The translations under genes and the position numbers were made by a program. A stretch of DNA of 21,682 bases from JACVRX01 sp035697245 (lineage in GTDB: Bacteria; Actinomycetota; Actinomycetes; Jiangellales; Jiangellaceae): positions 1 to 21,682 of the forward strand of contig DASSDH010000070.1 in NCBI GenBank assembly GCA_035697245.1, given 5' to 3'. The notes below the pieces were generated by a model, which was not told the origin of the DNA, did not search any database, and saw only the letters and a list, made by a program, of their open reading frames with translations. Shown piece by piece: positions 1 to 7,710 of this stretch (its first letter is position 1; every line of letters begins with the position of its first letter).

Positions 1-953
1 GGTATTTCCTCGGTGATACGAATCGTGACACCACCGAGTGCGTCGACCAGGTCACGGAAACCGAACAGATCGATGATGGTGTGGTAATGGATCGGCATAC
101 CGAGCGTGCCTTCAACGGCCTGCTCGACGGCCGTCACTCCAGCACCGGCATTCCCAGGAAAGAGCTCTGGGTTCGCCTCTCCGTAGGTCCATGTGGCGTT
201 GAGAAGCCACTCGGAACGATCACCCTCCCCGGAAAAGCCGGTCGGGAACCTCTCCGCTGCCTCGGAGCCCTCGGGAAACCGAGCCTTCTCGAGATTTCGC
301 GGCAAGCTGATCAGCAAAGGACGACCAGACCGGACATCGACGGAGACCACAGTGATGCTGTCCGGACGGATGCCCTCGCGACCCGGCGCTGCGTCGACAC
401 CGAGCAAGAGAATGTTCAGCCGACCATCGCTGGTCGCGGCCGCGTCTCCGGTTGGGAAGAGCGTGACGACCGCGTCGCGTGCAACAACGGCATACCGGGC
501 CAACGCCACGAGGGGTGTCGCGACCAGTGCCGCCACCGTCAGCGTGCTCACTACCATCACCAAACGGTGCCGGCGGCTCAATCCGGGTGGATACCCAAGC
601 CGCCAAGCGTCACAGATGACGGCAATCCATCCCAGTGCCATACCGACGGCGAACAGCGTGAAAGCATTGAGCAGCCACGGCCGCAACGCGAGGCGGGCCA
701 GGTCATCCAATGGAACCAGCCACAGCACAAGTCCGCAGACGGCGACCATGCAGGCCCAGAAGAACATCACGCTCTTGCCGACCCGCCGATTGCCGGCCAC
801 CAGCTGTGCGCTTCCCGGCGCGATGACGGACAGGCCGACCAGGGTCAAGGCCCGCCGGAAGCGGATTGCCTCCGCCCGCTGTTCGCGCACCGACACGGTT
901 CGGGAGGGACCAGACCTGGACGTCCGCTTGCTGGACGGCGCGGTCGTGACCAT
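1..953 (-). CDS. LytR-CpsA-Psr (LCP) family protein, N-terminal part, cut by window edge
   Basis: LCP enzymes transfer undecaprenyl-linked glycopolymers onto peptidoglycan at the outer face of the membrane; in actinomycetes they attach arabinogalactan or teichoic-type polymers. The visible 317 residues begin at the ATG at 953 and run off the left edge. Residues about 33-52, 62-80, 93-112 and 128-150 are hydrophobic and look like four membrane helices, more than the single helix of a classic LCP protein. The LCP domain starts near residue 178 with NILLLGVD, followed by the Arg/Asp substrate site (RPDSIT, 196-201), the ISLPRN strand (215-220) and the DLVDALGGV motif (301-309) just before the edge. 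A TACGAG hexamer lies 6 nt before the ATG and an AGGAG overlaps it at a short spacing, so the start is only moderately secure. The family is clear; the polymer transferred cannot be read from sequence. Confidence 0.9.
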   Translation of the reverse strand, partial: MVTTAPSSKRTSRSGPSRTVSVREQRAEAIRFRRALTLVGLSVIAPGSAQLVAGNRRVGKSVMFFWACMVAVCGLVLWLVPLDDLARLALRPWLLNAFTLFAVGMALGWIAVICDAWRLGYPPGLSRRHRLVMVVSTLTVAALVATPLVALARYAVVARDAVVTLFPTGDAAATSDGRLNILLLGVDAAPGREGIRPDSITVVSVDVRSGRPLLISLPRNLEKARFPEGSEAAERFPTGFSGEGDRSEWLLNATWTYGEANPELFPGNAGAGVTAVEQAVEGTLGMPIHYHTIIDLFGFRDLVDALGGVTIRITEEI

Positions 954-1035
954 CGGCTCCTCGTAGTCCGGTCGACCAAGGTGTCCAGTCAGTATCGTGG
1001 GCCGGGTCGGGGACAGTTGCCGCGGCGCGCCGCGA

Positions 1036-1548
1036 TCACCCGGATTCGCCCGTTCCCCGGGATTTCAAGATTGCCGCCCGGCGAGCCAGCCGGTGGGTTC
1101 GCCGGATCTCCGCCTCGGCGAATCGACGCTTGTCCTCTTCGGTCTCGGGCAACACCGGCGGGACCTCGCGAGGGCGCCCATCGGCGTCGAGCCCGACGAA
1201 GACCAGATATGCGGTGGCGACGCGCTTCGCGACCCGGACCTCGTTCCACGGCTCGGCGACGACCCGAACACCCACCTCCAGCGACGTCCGGCCGGTCCAG
1301 TTGACCCGTCCCTGCGCGTGTACCAGATCCCCGACGTGCACAGGCTCGAGGAACGCCATTTCATCCATGGAGGCGGTCACCGCCGGCCCACCGGAGTGCC
1401 GTTGCGCGACCGCGCCAGCGACGTCGTCGACCAACTTCATGATCACACCACCGTGCACAGTGCCGAGCAGGTTCGTGTCCAGCGCGGTCATGATCCGCGA
1501 CAACGTGGTCTGGGCGGCCGACGTCGGGCGCCCCGGCAAGCTGTCCAT
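1036..1548 (-). CDS. Hotdog-fold acyl-CoA thioesterase (BACH/YciA type)
   Basis: A predicted cytosolic acyl-CoA hydrolase of 170 residues, releasing free fatty acid and CoA. The hotdog signature is at residues 26-42: Asn26, Gly29, the VHGG turn (31-34) and the Asp pair 41-42, as in BACH/YciA thioesterases. MDEMAFLEPVHVGD (61-74) and RTSLEVGVRV (87-96) are the usual following strands. The last 40 residues are charged, probably helical, and lie outside the core. The open frame continues upstream to 1977, but homology begins here, and a TACGGT hexamer sits 7 nt before the ATG at 1548. The gene is divergent from the second LCP gene (63 bp between starts) and follows the direction of the first LCP gene, so it is sandwiched between two envelope genes without an obvious functional link. 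Substrate chain length is unknown. Confidence 0.88.
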   Translation of the reverse strand: MDSLPGRPTSAAQTTLSRIMTALDTNLLGTVHGGVIMKLVDDVAGAVAQRHSGGPAVTASMDEMAFLEPVHVGDLVHAQGRVNWTGRTSLEVGVRVVAEPWNEVRVAKRVATAYLVFVGLDADGRPREVPPVLPETEEDKRRFAEAEIRRTHRLARRAAILKSRGTGESG

Positions 1549-1555
1549 TCCCAGG

Positions 1556-1561
1556 ACCGTA
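1556..1561 (-). promoter_or_regulatory. -10 element of the thioesterase gene (leaderless)
   Basis: TACGGT lies 7 nt upstream of the ATG at 1548, so transcription would start at or next to the start codon. The hexamer is half of the 10-bp palindrome ACCGTACGGT (1556-1565), so the same bases also read TACGGT on the plus strand. Confidence 0.55.
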
Positions 1562-1598
1562 CGGTAATCCACCGGATTGGGGCCGAACGTGCTGCGGG

Positions 1599-1604
1599 TA
1601 CGGT
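1599..1604 (+). promoter_or_regulatory. -10 element of the second LCP gene (leaderless)
   Basis: TACGGT lies 7 nt upstream of the GTG at 1612. The same hexamer serves the divergent thioesterase gene 38 bp away. It supports GTG 1612 as the real start within a longer open frame. Confidence 0.55.
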
Positions 1605-1611
1605 TTCGAAG

Positions 1612-2796
1612 GTGAGTGCGCCTACCCCGCCCGAGCAAGCGCCGGCCGGACCGTCGAACGTGAGCAGCTACTCCGCCGGCCGGGTTCCGGGCGTGTCCTA
1701 TCGCGACGGGTTGGCGCACAGTCCGGTCGAAGGTGAGCAGGCAGCGCCGGAAAAGCCGGCCCGAGCCCCGGCACGTGGTCCAGCCCGAGCCGCTCGGCCG
1801 CCCGCCAGGCCACCGTCGCCACCTGGCCGCCCACCGTCGGCACGACGTCGGAGTGGCCCAGCACGCGTTGCCCGCTGGATCGGCGGGATCTTCGTCGTCG
1901 TCCTCGCGGCAGTGACCGTCCTCGGAGTCATCGCCTGGTCGAGAATCGACAAGGTCGCCGCGATACCGGACGACCACGGGGCTGCGGTGTCCGCGGGCCG
2001 CGTCTACCTGCTCGTCGGTTCCGACAGCCGGGAGGAGCTCACGCCCGAGGAGCGGGCTGAGCTGGGAACCGGGGCGGCTGAGGGCCAGCGCACCGACACC
2101 ATCATGTTGCTACACATCCCGACTGACGGCCGGCCGGCTCTCATCAGCGTGCCACGCGATTCTGTGGTCGAGATCCCCGGGCACGGCGAGGAGCGGATCA
2201 ACGCGGCCTTTGCCTTCGGCGGTGCGCCGCTGCTCGTAGAGACATTGGAGAACGCCACCGGCGTGGCCATCGACGACTACGTCGAGATCGGGTTCGGCGG
2301 GTTCGCCGCCGTCGTCGACGCGCTGGGCGGTGTCGAGATGTGCCTGGATGAGCCGGTCCAGGACGACAAGGCACACATCGACCTACCCGCTGGCTGCCAG
2401 GTATTGGACGGCGTGAACGCTCTGGGCTATGCGCGAGCGCGCGAGTTCGATCCCACGGCCGACCTCGGCCGGGTGCAACGACAGCGCGAGTTGATGGGCT
2501 CCATCGCCAGCACCGCACTATCGCCCGGCACCTTGCTCAACCCGCTGGCTCTCGCCCGCATGTCCTTGGCCGGCGGCGACGCGCTGACAATCGACGAACA
2601 GACCGGTCCGATCGACCTTGCCCGGTTCGCCCTGGGCATGCGACAAGTCACGTCCGGGATCGGCGACACCCTGACGGTCCCGCTCGGCCGGGTGGGAAAC
2701 ACGGTCGACTGGGACGAGGAGCTGGCGGGTCAGCTGTGGGCTGCCCTGCAGACCGGCACGGAGGTTCCCCGCAACGTGGTCGAATCGGCCGGCTAG
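1612..2796 (+). CDS. LCP family glycopolymer ligase, single-pass membrane protein
   Basis: A complete LCP protein of 394 residues. A proline/arginine/alanine-rich cytoplasmic stretch (about 45-88) leads into one membrane helix (89-108). The extracytoplasmic LCP domain runs from about 131 to 303: VYLLVGSDSR (131-140), RTDTIMLLHIP (160-170), ISVPRDS (178-184), ERINAAFAFGG (194-204), DALGGVEMCLDEPV (236-249) and GYARAREFD followed by RVQRQRE (272-293). Cys244 and Cys262 lie in the loop where actinobacterial LCP proteins can carry a disulfide; that pairing is inference. The open frame reaches back to 997, antisense to the thioesterase gene, but the composition changes and GTG 1612 has a -10 hexamer 7 nt upstream. 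The stop overlaps that of the convergent UDP-glucose dehydrogenase gene inside a strong hairpin. The acceptor wall is probably peptidoglycan; the donor polymer is unknown. Confidence 0.92.
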   Translation: MSAPTPPEQAPAGPSNVSSYSAGRVPGVSYRDGLAHSPVEGEQAAPEKPARAPARGPARAARPPARPPSPPGRPPSARRRSGPARVARWIGGIFVVVLAAVTVLGVIAWSRIDKVAAIPDDHGAAVSAGRVYLLVGSDSREELTPEERAELGTGAAEGQRTDTIMLLHIPTDGRPALISVPRDSVVEIPGHGEERINAAFAFGGAPLLVETLENATGVAIDDYVEIGFGGFAAVVDALGGVEMCLDEPVQDDKAHIDLPAGCQVLDGVNALGYARAREFDPTADLGRVQRQRELMGSIASTALSPGTLLNPLALARMSLAGGDALTIDEQTGPIDLARFALGMRQVTSGIGDTLTVPLGRVGNTVDWDEELAGQLWAALQTGTEVPRNVVESAG

Positions 2797-2806
2797 GGCC
2801 GGCCGA
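2785..2806. terminator. Bidirectional hairpin carrying both stop codons of a convergent gene pair
   Basis: A perfect 9-bp inverted repeat, TCGGCCGGC and GCCGGCCGA, encloses the four-base loop TAGG. The LCP stop (TAG, 2794-2796, plus) and the UDP-glucose dehydrogenase stop (TAG, 2793-2795, minus) overlap in the palindrome CTAG at the loop. There is no T-run on either side, so this is a T-less actinobacterial-style terminator candidate acting in both directions. Confidence 0.7.
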
Positions 2807-4109
2807 GCCCCCGGTAGGTCCAACCGGCAGCACGCCACGCATCCCGGTCGAGGAGGTTCCGGCCGTCCACGACATTCTTCGCCGCGACCACGGTGCCGAG
2901 TTGCTTCGGATCGATCTCGCGGAACTCCAGCCATTCGGTGAGGTGCAGGACGACGTCGGCGTCACGGCAGGCGGCGATGGTCGAGTCCGTATACGTCAAG
3001 GTAGGAAAGACCCGCCGAGCATTGTCCATAGCCTTCGGATCGTGGACGGTCACCTCCGCACCCTGAAGCTGCAGCTGGCCCGCAACCGTCAGCGCCGGTG
3101 AGTCGCGCACGTCGTCCGAGTTCGGCTTGAATGCGGCGCCGAGAACGGCGACCCGTTTGCCGGTCACGTCGCCGCCGAGCATCTCCCGAGCGATCTCGAC
3201 GACCCGCTCCCGACGGCGCAGGTTCACCGAATCGACCTCGGCCAGGAACGCCAAGGACTGTGCGGCACCGATCTCGCCAGCGCGCGCGATGAACGCCCGG
3301 ATGTCCTTCGGCAGGCAGCCACCGCCGAAGCCCAGGCCGGCGTGGAGGAACCGCCGGCCGATCCGGGGGTCGTGACCGAGCGCATCAGCGAGCTTGGTGA
3401 CGTCGGCACCGGTCACCTCACAGATCTCGGCCATCGCATTGATGAACGAGATCTTGGTTGCCAGGAAGGCGTTTGCCGACGCCTTGACCAGCTCGGCCGT
3501 CGGCAAGTCGGTGACGATCACGGGCACGCCCTCGGCGATGACTGGTGCGTAGATCGCGCGCAAGGTGTTCTCCGCCTGGTCGGAGCGCACGCCGAAAACC
3601 AGCCGATCCGGGCGCAGCGTGTCTTCCACCGCAAATCCCTCGCGCAGGAACTCTGGGTTCCACGCCAGCTCGACGCCTGCACCCGCAGGAGCGATCTCAG
3701 CCAGCCGGGCGGCGAACCGGTCGGCGGTTCCGACCGGAACCGTGGACTTGCCGACCACGAGACAAGGCCGGCGGAGGACCGCGGCGAGCGCATCGATCGC
3801 CGCGTCGAGATAGCTCAGATCGGCAGCCAACGCATCGTGCCGCTGCGGCGTGCCGACGCAGACAAAATGCGCATCGGCATCGGCTGCCTCTGCGACTTCG
3901 GTCGTGAACCGTAGGTCTCCGCCGTCGACATGCTTGCGGAGCAACGGGTCAAGATCGGGTTCGTAGAACGGCGCCTGGCCATCTTGCAGAGCAGCGATCT
4001 TCACCGGATCGACATCGACGCCGACGACCGTGTAACCGAGCTCGGCCATGCCCACGGCATGCACAGCGCCCAGGTAGCCGGTTCCGATCACCGAGATGTG
4101 CCAAGTCAT
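2793..4109 (-). CDS. ugd: UDP-glucose 6-dehydrogenase
   Basis: Oxidises UDP-glucose to UDP-glucuronate with two NAD+, supplying a sugar nucleotide for surface polysaccharides. The protein has 438 residues, normal for the family. The N-terminal Rossmann fold opens with VIGTGYLG (7-14); VGTP (85-88) and KSTVPVGT (121-128) follow. NPEFLREGFAVED (151-163) binds substrate, ELVKASANAFLATKISF-type residues occupy 206-222, and the catalytic cysteine is Cys265 in GFGGGCLPKD. The C-terminal UDP-binding domain has GAAFKPNSDDVRDSPA. ATG 4109 is chosen over the upstream extension to 4205 because family homology starts here and AAGGGA lies 5 nt before it. Its start is divergent from fadE25 (94 bp), and it meets the LCP gene tail to tail. 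Next to two LCP ligases this looks like an envelope polysaccharide block. A UDP-sugar or GDP-mannose dehydrogenase relative is possible but less likely. Confidence 0.92.
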   Translation of the reverse strand: MTWHISVIGTGYLGAVHAVGMAELGYTVVGVDVDPVKIAALQDGQAPFYEPDLDPLLRKHVDGGDLRFTTEVAEAADADAHFVCVGTPQRHDALAADLSYLDAAIDALAAVLRRPCLVVGKSTVPVGTADRFAARLAEIAPAGAGVELAWNPEFLREGFAVEDTLRPDRLVFGVRSDQAENTLRAIYAPVIAEGVPVIVTDLPTAELVKASANAFLATKISFINAMAEICEVTGADVTKLADALGHDPRIGRRFLHAGLGFGGGCLPKDIRAFIARAGEIGAAQSLAFLAEVDSVNLRRRERVVEIAREMLGGDVTGKRVAVLGAAFKPNSDDVRDSPALTVAGQLQLQGAEVTVHDPKAMDNARRVFPTLTYTDSTIAACRDADVVLHLTEWLEFREIDPKQLGTVVAAKNVVDGRNLLDRDAWRAAGWTYRGLGRP

Positions 4110-4145
4110 GCGCGTCCCTTGGGCAGGCGTTGGAGGTTCCGGACG

Positions 4146-4151
4146 AGGGTA
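4146..4151 (-). promoter_or_regulatory. Possible -10 element of ugd
   Basis: TACCCT about 36 nt upstream of the ugd start would give a short leader that includes the AAGGGA ribosome binding site. I see no convincing -35 hexamer. Confidence 0.3.
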
Positions 4152-4190
4152 CCTGTGGGTCGCGGACGCCTGCCCCCAACTTCCCGCACC

Positions 4191-4196
4191 TACGAT
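4191..4196 (+). promoter_or_regulatory. -10 element of fadE25 (leaderless)
   Basis: TACGAT lies 7 nt upstream of the ATG at 4204. No Shine-Dalgarno sequence is visible, which suits a leaderless transcript. No clear -35 is seen 16-18 nt further upstream. Confidence 0.55.
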
Positions 4197-4203
4197 CGTC
4201 GGC

Positions 4204-5373
4204 ATGGACCCGGGGTTCGACCTCTATCGGCTGTCCGACGAGCACGAGGCAATCCGGGCGGCCGTCCGGGCGGTCTGTGCGGACAAGGTTGCCCCCCACG
4301 CAGCCGAGGTCGACGAGACCGCACAGTTCCCGGAGGCGTCCTACGACGCCCTGCGCGCGGCGGACTTCCACGCGCCGCACATCCCCGAGGAGTATGGGGG
4401 TGCCGGCGCCGACGCACTCGCCACCTGCATCGTCGTCGAGGAAATCGCGCGAGCATGCGCGGCGTCGTCGCTCATTCCCGCGGTCAACAAGCTCGGTACG
4501 ACGCCGCTGCTGCTGGCCGGATCCGCGGACCTGAAGTCGCGCTATCTGCCACCGGTGGCTCGCGGCGAGGCCCTGTTCTCCTACGCCCTGTCGGAGCGTG
4601 AGGCGGGATCGGACCCCGCCTCCATGACCACGCGGGCCATCGCCGACGGCGACGAGTGGGTGCTGTCGGGCCAGAAGTCGTGGATCACCAACGCGGGCGT
4701 GAGCGATTACTACACGGTCATGGCCGTGACCGATCCCGACGCCGATCGCGGCCGCGGGATCACGGCATTCGTGGTCGAGTCCTCCGATCCCGGCTTCGCG
4801 CTCGGTGCCCCGGAACGCAAGCTGGGGATCAGAGGGTCGCCAACGAGGGAGCTGCTGTTCGACGGCTGCCGTATGCCGGGCGACCGTGTCATCGGTGAAC
4901 TCGGCGACGGCCTGCGGATCGCCCTGCGAACCCTCGACCACACCCGGGTGACGATCGGCGCCCAGGCCGTCGGCATCGCAGCCGGGGCGTTGGATCTCGC
5001 AACGGCGTATGCGAAGGAGCGTCAGCAGTTCGGCACCGCCATCGCCGAGTTCCAGGGGGTGCAGTTCATGCTCGCCGACATGGCAATGAGCCTGGCGGCC
5101 GCTCGCCAGCTCGTCTACCGGGCGGCAGCAGCCAGCGAGCGGGACGAGCCGTCCCTCACGTTCCTGGGTGCGGCCGCAAAGTGTTTCGCATCCGACATCG
5201 CAATGCAGATCACGACCGACGCGGTTCAGCTGCTCGGCGGCTATGGGTATACGCGCGACTATCCGGCCGAGCGGATGATGCGCGATGCCAAGATCACCCA
5301 GATCTACGAGGGCACCAACCAAGTCCAGCGTGTGGTGATGGCCCGTGAGCTGCTCGGTCTGACGGGTGGTTGA
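4204..5373 (+). CDS. fadE25: Acyl-CoA dehydrogenase, FadE25-like
   Basis: An FAD-dependent acyl-CoA dehydrogenase of 389 residues that makes the trans-2,3 double bond in an acyl-CoA and passes electrons to ETF. All three domains are complete. The flavin/substrate segment reads YALSEREAGSDP (starting near 128), followed by WITNAG. The C-terminal helical domain has RQQFGTAIAEFQ, QLLGGYGYTRDYPAERMMRDAKI and IYEGTNQ. Glu369 in that last motif is the catalytic base of short-chain/branched-chain members. The neighbours (purE/purK, gtrA-like, PH gene, birA, accD5) match the setting of fadE25 in mycobacteria, which is the reason for the symbol. In the mycobacterial order as I recall it, fadE25 runs in the same direction as purE/purK; here it faces them. 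Chain-length preference cannot be read with confidence. The next gene follows after 29 bp and is probably co-transcribed. Confidence 0.92.
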   Translation: MDPGFDLYRLSDEHEAIRAAVRAVCADKVAPHAAEVDETAQFPEASYDALRAADFHAPHIPEEYGGAGADALATCIVVEEIARACAASSLIPAVNKLGTTPLLLAGSADLKSRYLPPVARGEALFSYALSEREAGSDPASMTTRAIADGDEWVLSGQKSWITNAGVSDYYTVMAVTDPDADRGRGITAFVVESSDPGFALGAPERKLGIRGSPTRELLFDGCRMPGDRVIGELGDGLRIALRTLDHTRVTIGAQAVGIAAGALDLATAYAKERQQFGTAIAEFQGVQFMLADMAMSLAAARQLVYRAAAASERDEPSLTFLGAAAKCFASDIAMQITTDAVQLLGGYGYTRDYPAERMMRDAKITQIYEGTNQVQRVVMARELLGLTGG

Positions 5374-5402
5374 ACCCGCCGGTAGCGGCAAGGATCAGTG
5401 TT

Positions 5403-5837
5403 GTGACGACCTGGCGGGACCCTGACGTGATCCGGCGGCTGTTGACGACCCCTGCGACCTGGGCCGTCGTTGGTCTTTCGGCGAATACCGAACGCACCGC
5501 TTACCGGATCGGCCATTACCTGAGGGACCGACTCGGCATGAACATCGTCCCCGTTAATCTCCGCGGCGAGAACACTCTGGGCGAACCGGGTTTTCGCCGG
5601 CTCGCCGACGTTCCCGGCCCGGTCCAGGTCGTCGACTGTTTCGTGAACAGTCAGCGGGTCGGCGCGGTTGTGGACGACGCGATTGCCGAGAAGGACCGGC
5701 TGGGCATCGAGGCTGTCTGGCTCCAGCTCGGCGTGATCGACGTCGCCGCCGCGGAACGCGCCCGGGCCGCTGGCCTCGACGTTGTCATGGACACCTGCCC
5801 CGCCATGGAGGGCCCCGCCGCCTGGGCGGCGAACTGA
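5403..5837 (+). CDS. Small CoA-binding (YccU-type Rossmann) protein
   Basis: A 144-residue stand-alone CoA-binding domain of the YccU family, whose members have a Rossmann fold like the CoA site of succinyl-CoA synthetase; their cellular job is poorly defined. AVVGLSANTERTAYRIGHYL (21-40) is the nucleotide-binding loop and helix, IVPVN (48-52) and VDCFVN (77-82) are core strands, WLQLGV (106-111) and DTCPAME (130-136) are the usual C-terminal motifs. The frame is open from a TTG at 5370 overlapping the fadE25 stop, but GTG 5403 has AAGGA 8 nt before it and begins where the family begins. The 29-bp gap after fadE25 suggests one operon, fitting a role in sensing or holding acyl-CoA (inference). 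It converges on purE. Confidence 0.85.
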   Translation: MTTWRDPDVIRRLLTTPATWAVVGLSANTERTAYRIGHYLRDRLGMNIVPVNLRGENTLGEPGFRRLADVPGPVQVVDCFVNSQRVGAVVDDAIAEKDRLGIEAVWLQLGVIDVAAAERARAAGLDVVMDTCPAMEGPAAWAAN

Positions 5838-5850
5838 CGGTCCCACGAAC

Positions 5851-5872
5851 CTCGCCTCCGAGCGCACTTTTT
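5851..5872 (+). terminator. Weak terminator candidate after the CoA-binding gene
   Basis: CTCG and CGAG flank a four-base loop (4-bp stem, 5851-5862) and are followed five bases later by a run of five T. The stem is short, so this could be chance. Confidence 0.25.
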
Positions 5873-5907
5873 CGGCCGGTCCGGTCGTCGAAGCGGCCGT
5901 TCCGCGG

Positions 5908-5929
5908 CCTGGCGGCGGCGCTAGCCAAG
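5908..5929 (-). terminator. Hairpin at the end of purE
   Basis: On the minus strand CTTGGC and GCCAGG form a 6-bp stem with one G-U pair and a 10-base loop. The purE stop codon (5921-5923) lies inside the loop. No T-run follows. Confidence 0.35.
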
Positions 5930-6445
5930 CTGGTCGCGCAAGGCCTTTCCCTTGCGGTGGGCGGTGGCTTCGAGGTCGGCCCGGAAGGCGTCCAGCCGCT
6001 CGCGTATCGCCATGTCCCAGGCAGCCAGGATGCGCGCCGCGAGCAGACCGGCGTTACGCGCCCCGCCGACGGAGACCGCGGCTACCGGCACGCCCGCCGG
6101 CATCTGGACAATGGACAACAGCGAGTCCAGGCCGCCGAGGTGCTTGAGTGGGACGGGCACGCCGATCACCGGAAGGGACGTAACTGCCGCGAGCATGCCT
6201 GGCAGGTGAGCCGCTCCCCCGGCACCCGCGACAAGGACACGCAAGCCACGACCGGCAGCCGTTGCCCCGTACCCCAGCATCGCGTGCGGCATCCGGTGCG
6301 CCGAGACGACGCCGACTTCGTGCGGCACGCCGAGCTCCGTCAGCACGGAATCGGCGTCGGACATGACCGACCAGTCGGAGTCGGAGCCCATGACGATCCC
6401 GACTAACGGGTGGCCGTCTCCCACCGCCCGCACCAGGTCACTCAT
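5921..6445 (-). CDS. purE: N5-carboxyaminoimidazole ribonucleotide mutase
   Basis: Class I PurE moves the carboxyl group of N5-CAIR to C4, giving CAIR in de novo purine synthesis. At 174 residues it has the normal length plus a short N-terminal extension. The signature motifs are complete: GIVMGSDSDW (16-25), VVSAHRMP (46-53, with the catalytic His50) and AGAGGAAHLPGM (73-84). The start at ATG 6445 overlaps the end of purK by 8 bp and has GAGGAG 6 nt upstream, so it is translated from the purK message. PurE uses the PurK product, hence the usual pairing. Its stop faces the CoA-binding gene across 83 bp with no other gene between. Confidence 0.97.
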   Translation of the reverse strand: MSDLVRAVGDGHPLVGIVMGSDSDWSVMSDADSVLTELGVPHEVGVVSAHRMPHAMLGYGATAAGRGLRVLVAGAGGAAHLPGMLAAVTSLPVIGVPVPLKHLGGLDSLLSIVQMPAGVPVAAVSVGGARNAGLLAARILAAWDMAIRERLDAFRADLEATAHRKGKALRDQLG

Positions 6446-7670
6446 CGACGTCTCCTCGCAGATACCCGGCGGCGTGCCGAGCACGTTCTCGAAGATCCTC
6501 GACATCGTCGCCCAGGACGGTAACGTGGCCGACCTTGCGCCCGGGGCGGACCGTCTTGCCGTACCAATGGATCTTGAGGGCAGGGTCACGGGACATGCAA
6601 TGACGGTATGCGGAATAGACCTCTGGCAGTTCCCCGCCGAAGACGTTGACCATGACGGCGTACGGGGCATGGGCTTGTGGCGATCCGAGCGGCAGGTCAA
6701 GTACCGCGCGGAGGTGGTTTTCGAACTGGCTGGTGATCGCGCCGTCGATGCTCCAGTGCGCGGTGTTGTGCGGACGCATGGCCAGCTCGTTGACCAGCAG
6801 ACGGCCGTCGCTGGTCTCGAACAGCTCGACGGCCAGGATCCCAACGACGTCCAGCTCGGCGGCGACGGCGAGAGCGAGGCGCTGCGCTTCCACCGCCAAT
6901 CTGCCCGGGAGGCTCGGTGCAGGCGCGACGACCTCGACACAGATTCCGTCGCGCTGAACGGACTCGACGACCGGATAGGTGACGGCCTGGCCTGACGGTG
7001 AGCGGACCACCACTGCGGCGAGCTCACGACGGAAGTTGACCAGCTCCTCGGCCAACACCGGCACGCCAGCCTTGAATGGTTCAGCCGCATCATCCGCGCA
7101 CCGGACGATCCAGACGCCCTTGCCGTCGTAACCCCCCCGCGTGGTCTTCAGCATCACCGGAGTCTTCAACCCCGGGTGATTTGTCAGGCCGATCGAGTCC
7201 CCAGCCTGGGACGCCGCCGCGCCTGACAACTCCGAGAACGCCGACGCATTCAGTTCGGCGGAGAACGCGACGACGTCGCCGGGATCGAACACGATCCGAT
7301 GCCGGGGGCACGGGATACCGGCGCTCGTCAACCGCGACCGCATCACGGCCTTGTCCTGCGCGTGAATCAGGGCCTCCGCGCTGGGCCGAACGACGTGACC
7401 CGCCGCCTGCAGGCTTCGCAGGTGCACCGGCGGCACGTGCTCGTGGTCGAACGTGATCACGTCGCACTGCTGGGCGAACGCGCGCAGGTCGGCCAATGCC
7501 TTTTCGTCCGCGACAGTCGTTGCGGGCACCACCTGCGCAGCCGCGTCGTCCAGCTGAGCGGCGAGGACGGCGAGCCGGACACCGAGCGCGATCGCCGCCG
7601 ATTGGGACATCCGGGCCAGCTGCCCGCCTCCGACCATGCCCACAACCGGCCAGTCCCCCGGAGCCGTCAC
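6438..7670 (-). CDS. purK: N5-carboxyaminoimidazole ribonucleotide synthase
   Basis: An ATP-grasp enzyme that uses ATP and bicarbonate to carboxylate AIR to N5-CAIR. From the GTG at 7670 it has 410 residues, slightly longer than typical family members. VVGMVGGGQLARM opens the preATP-grasp domain; VITFDHEHVPP is the PurK form of the usual glutamate-bearing motif; TTRGGYDGKGVW is the glycine-rich loop of the central domain; VELFETSDGRLLVNELAMRPHN carries the metal/ATP-binding Glu and Asn. An ATG at 7706 is also in frame, but TAGCCT lies 8 nt before GTG 7670 and the family starts close to it. It is co-translated with purE (8-bp overlap) and divergent from the gtrA-like gene. An 18-residue insertion-like Ala/Ser-rich stretch (about codons 133-150) is mildly unusual. 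Confidence 0.95.
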   Translation of the reverse strand: MTAPGDWPVVGMVGGGQLARMSQSAAIALGVRLAVLAAQLDDAAAQVVPATTVADEKALADLRAFAQQCDVITFDHEHVPPVHLRSLQAAGHVVRPSAEALIHAQDKAVMRSRLTSAGIPCPRHRIVFDPGDVVAFSAELNASAFSELSGAAASQAGDSIGLTNHPGLKTPVMLKTTRGGYDGKGVWIVRCADDAAEPFKAGVPVLAEELVNFRRELAAVVVRSPSGQAVTYPVVESVQRDGICVEVVAPAPSLPGRLAVEAQRLALAVAAELDVVGILAVELFETSDGRLLVNELAMRPHNTAHWSIDGAITSQFENHLRAVLDLPLGSPQAHAPYAVMVNVFGGELPEVYSAYRHCMSRDPALKIHWYGKTVRPGRKVGHVTVLGDDVEDLRERARHAAGYLRGDVDE

Positions 7671-7678
7671 GGGAGCAC

Positions 7679-7684
7679 AGGCTA
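7679..7684 (-). promoter_or_regulatory. -10 element of purK-purE (leaderless)
   Basis: TAGCCT lies 8 nt upstream of the GTG at 7670. It favours that start over the in-frame ATG at 7706, which is upstream of the hexamer. Confidence 0.45.
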
Positions 7685-7710
7685 GCGCCGCACGGTGGCC
7701 ACACATGCCT

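Noticed and set aside
997..1611. N-terminal extension of the second LCP protein
   Set aside because: This part is antisense to the thioesterase gene, lacks LCP homology, and GTG 1612 has a well-placed -10 hexamer.
3949..5391. A 480-codon minus-strand open frame antisense to fadE25
   Set aside because: Composition is shadow-like and it would overlap the ugd promoter and fadE25 completely.
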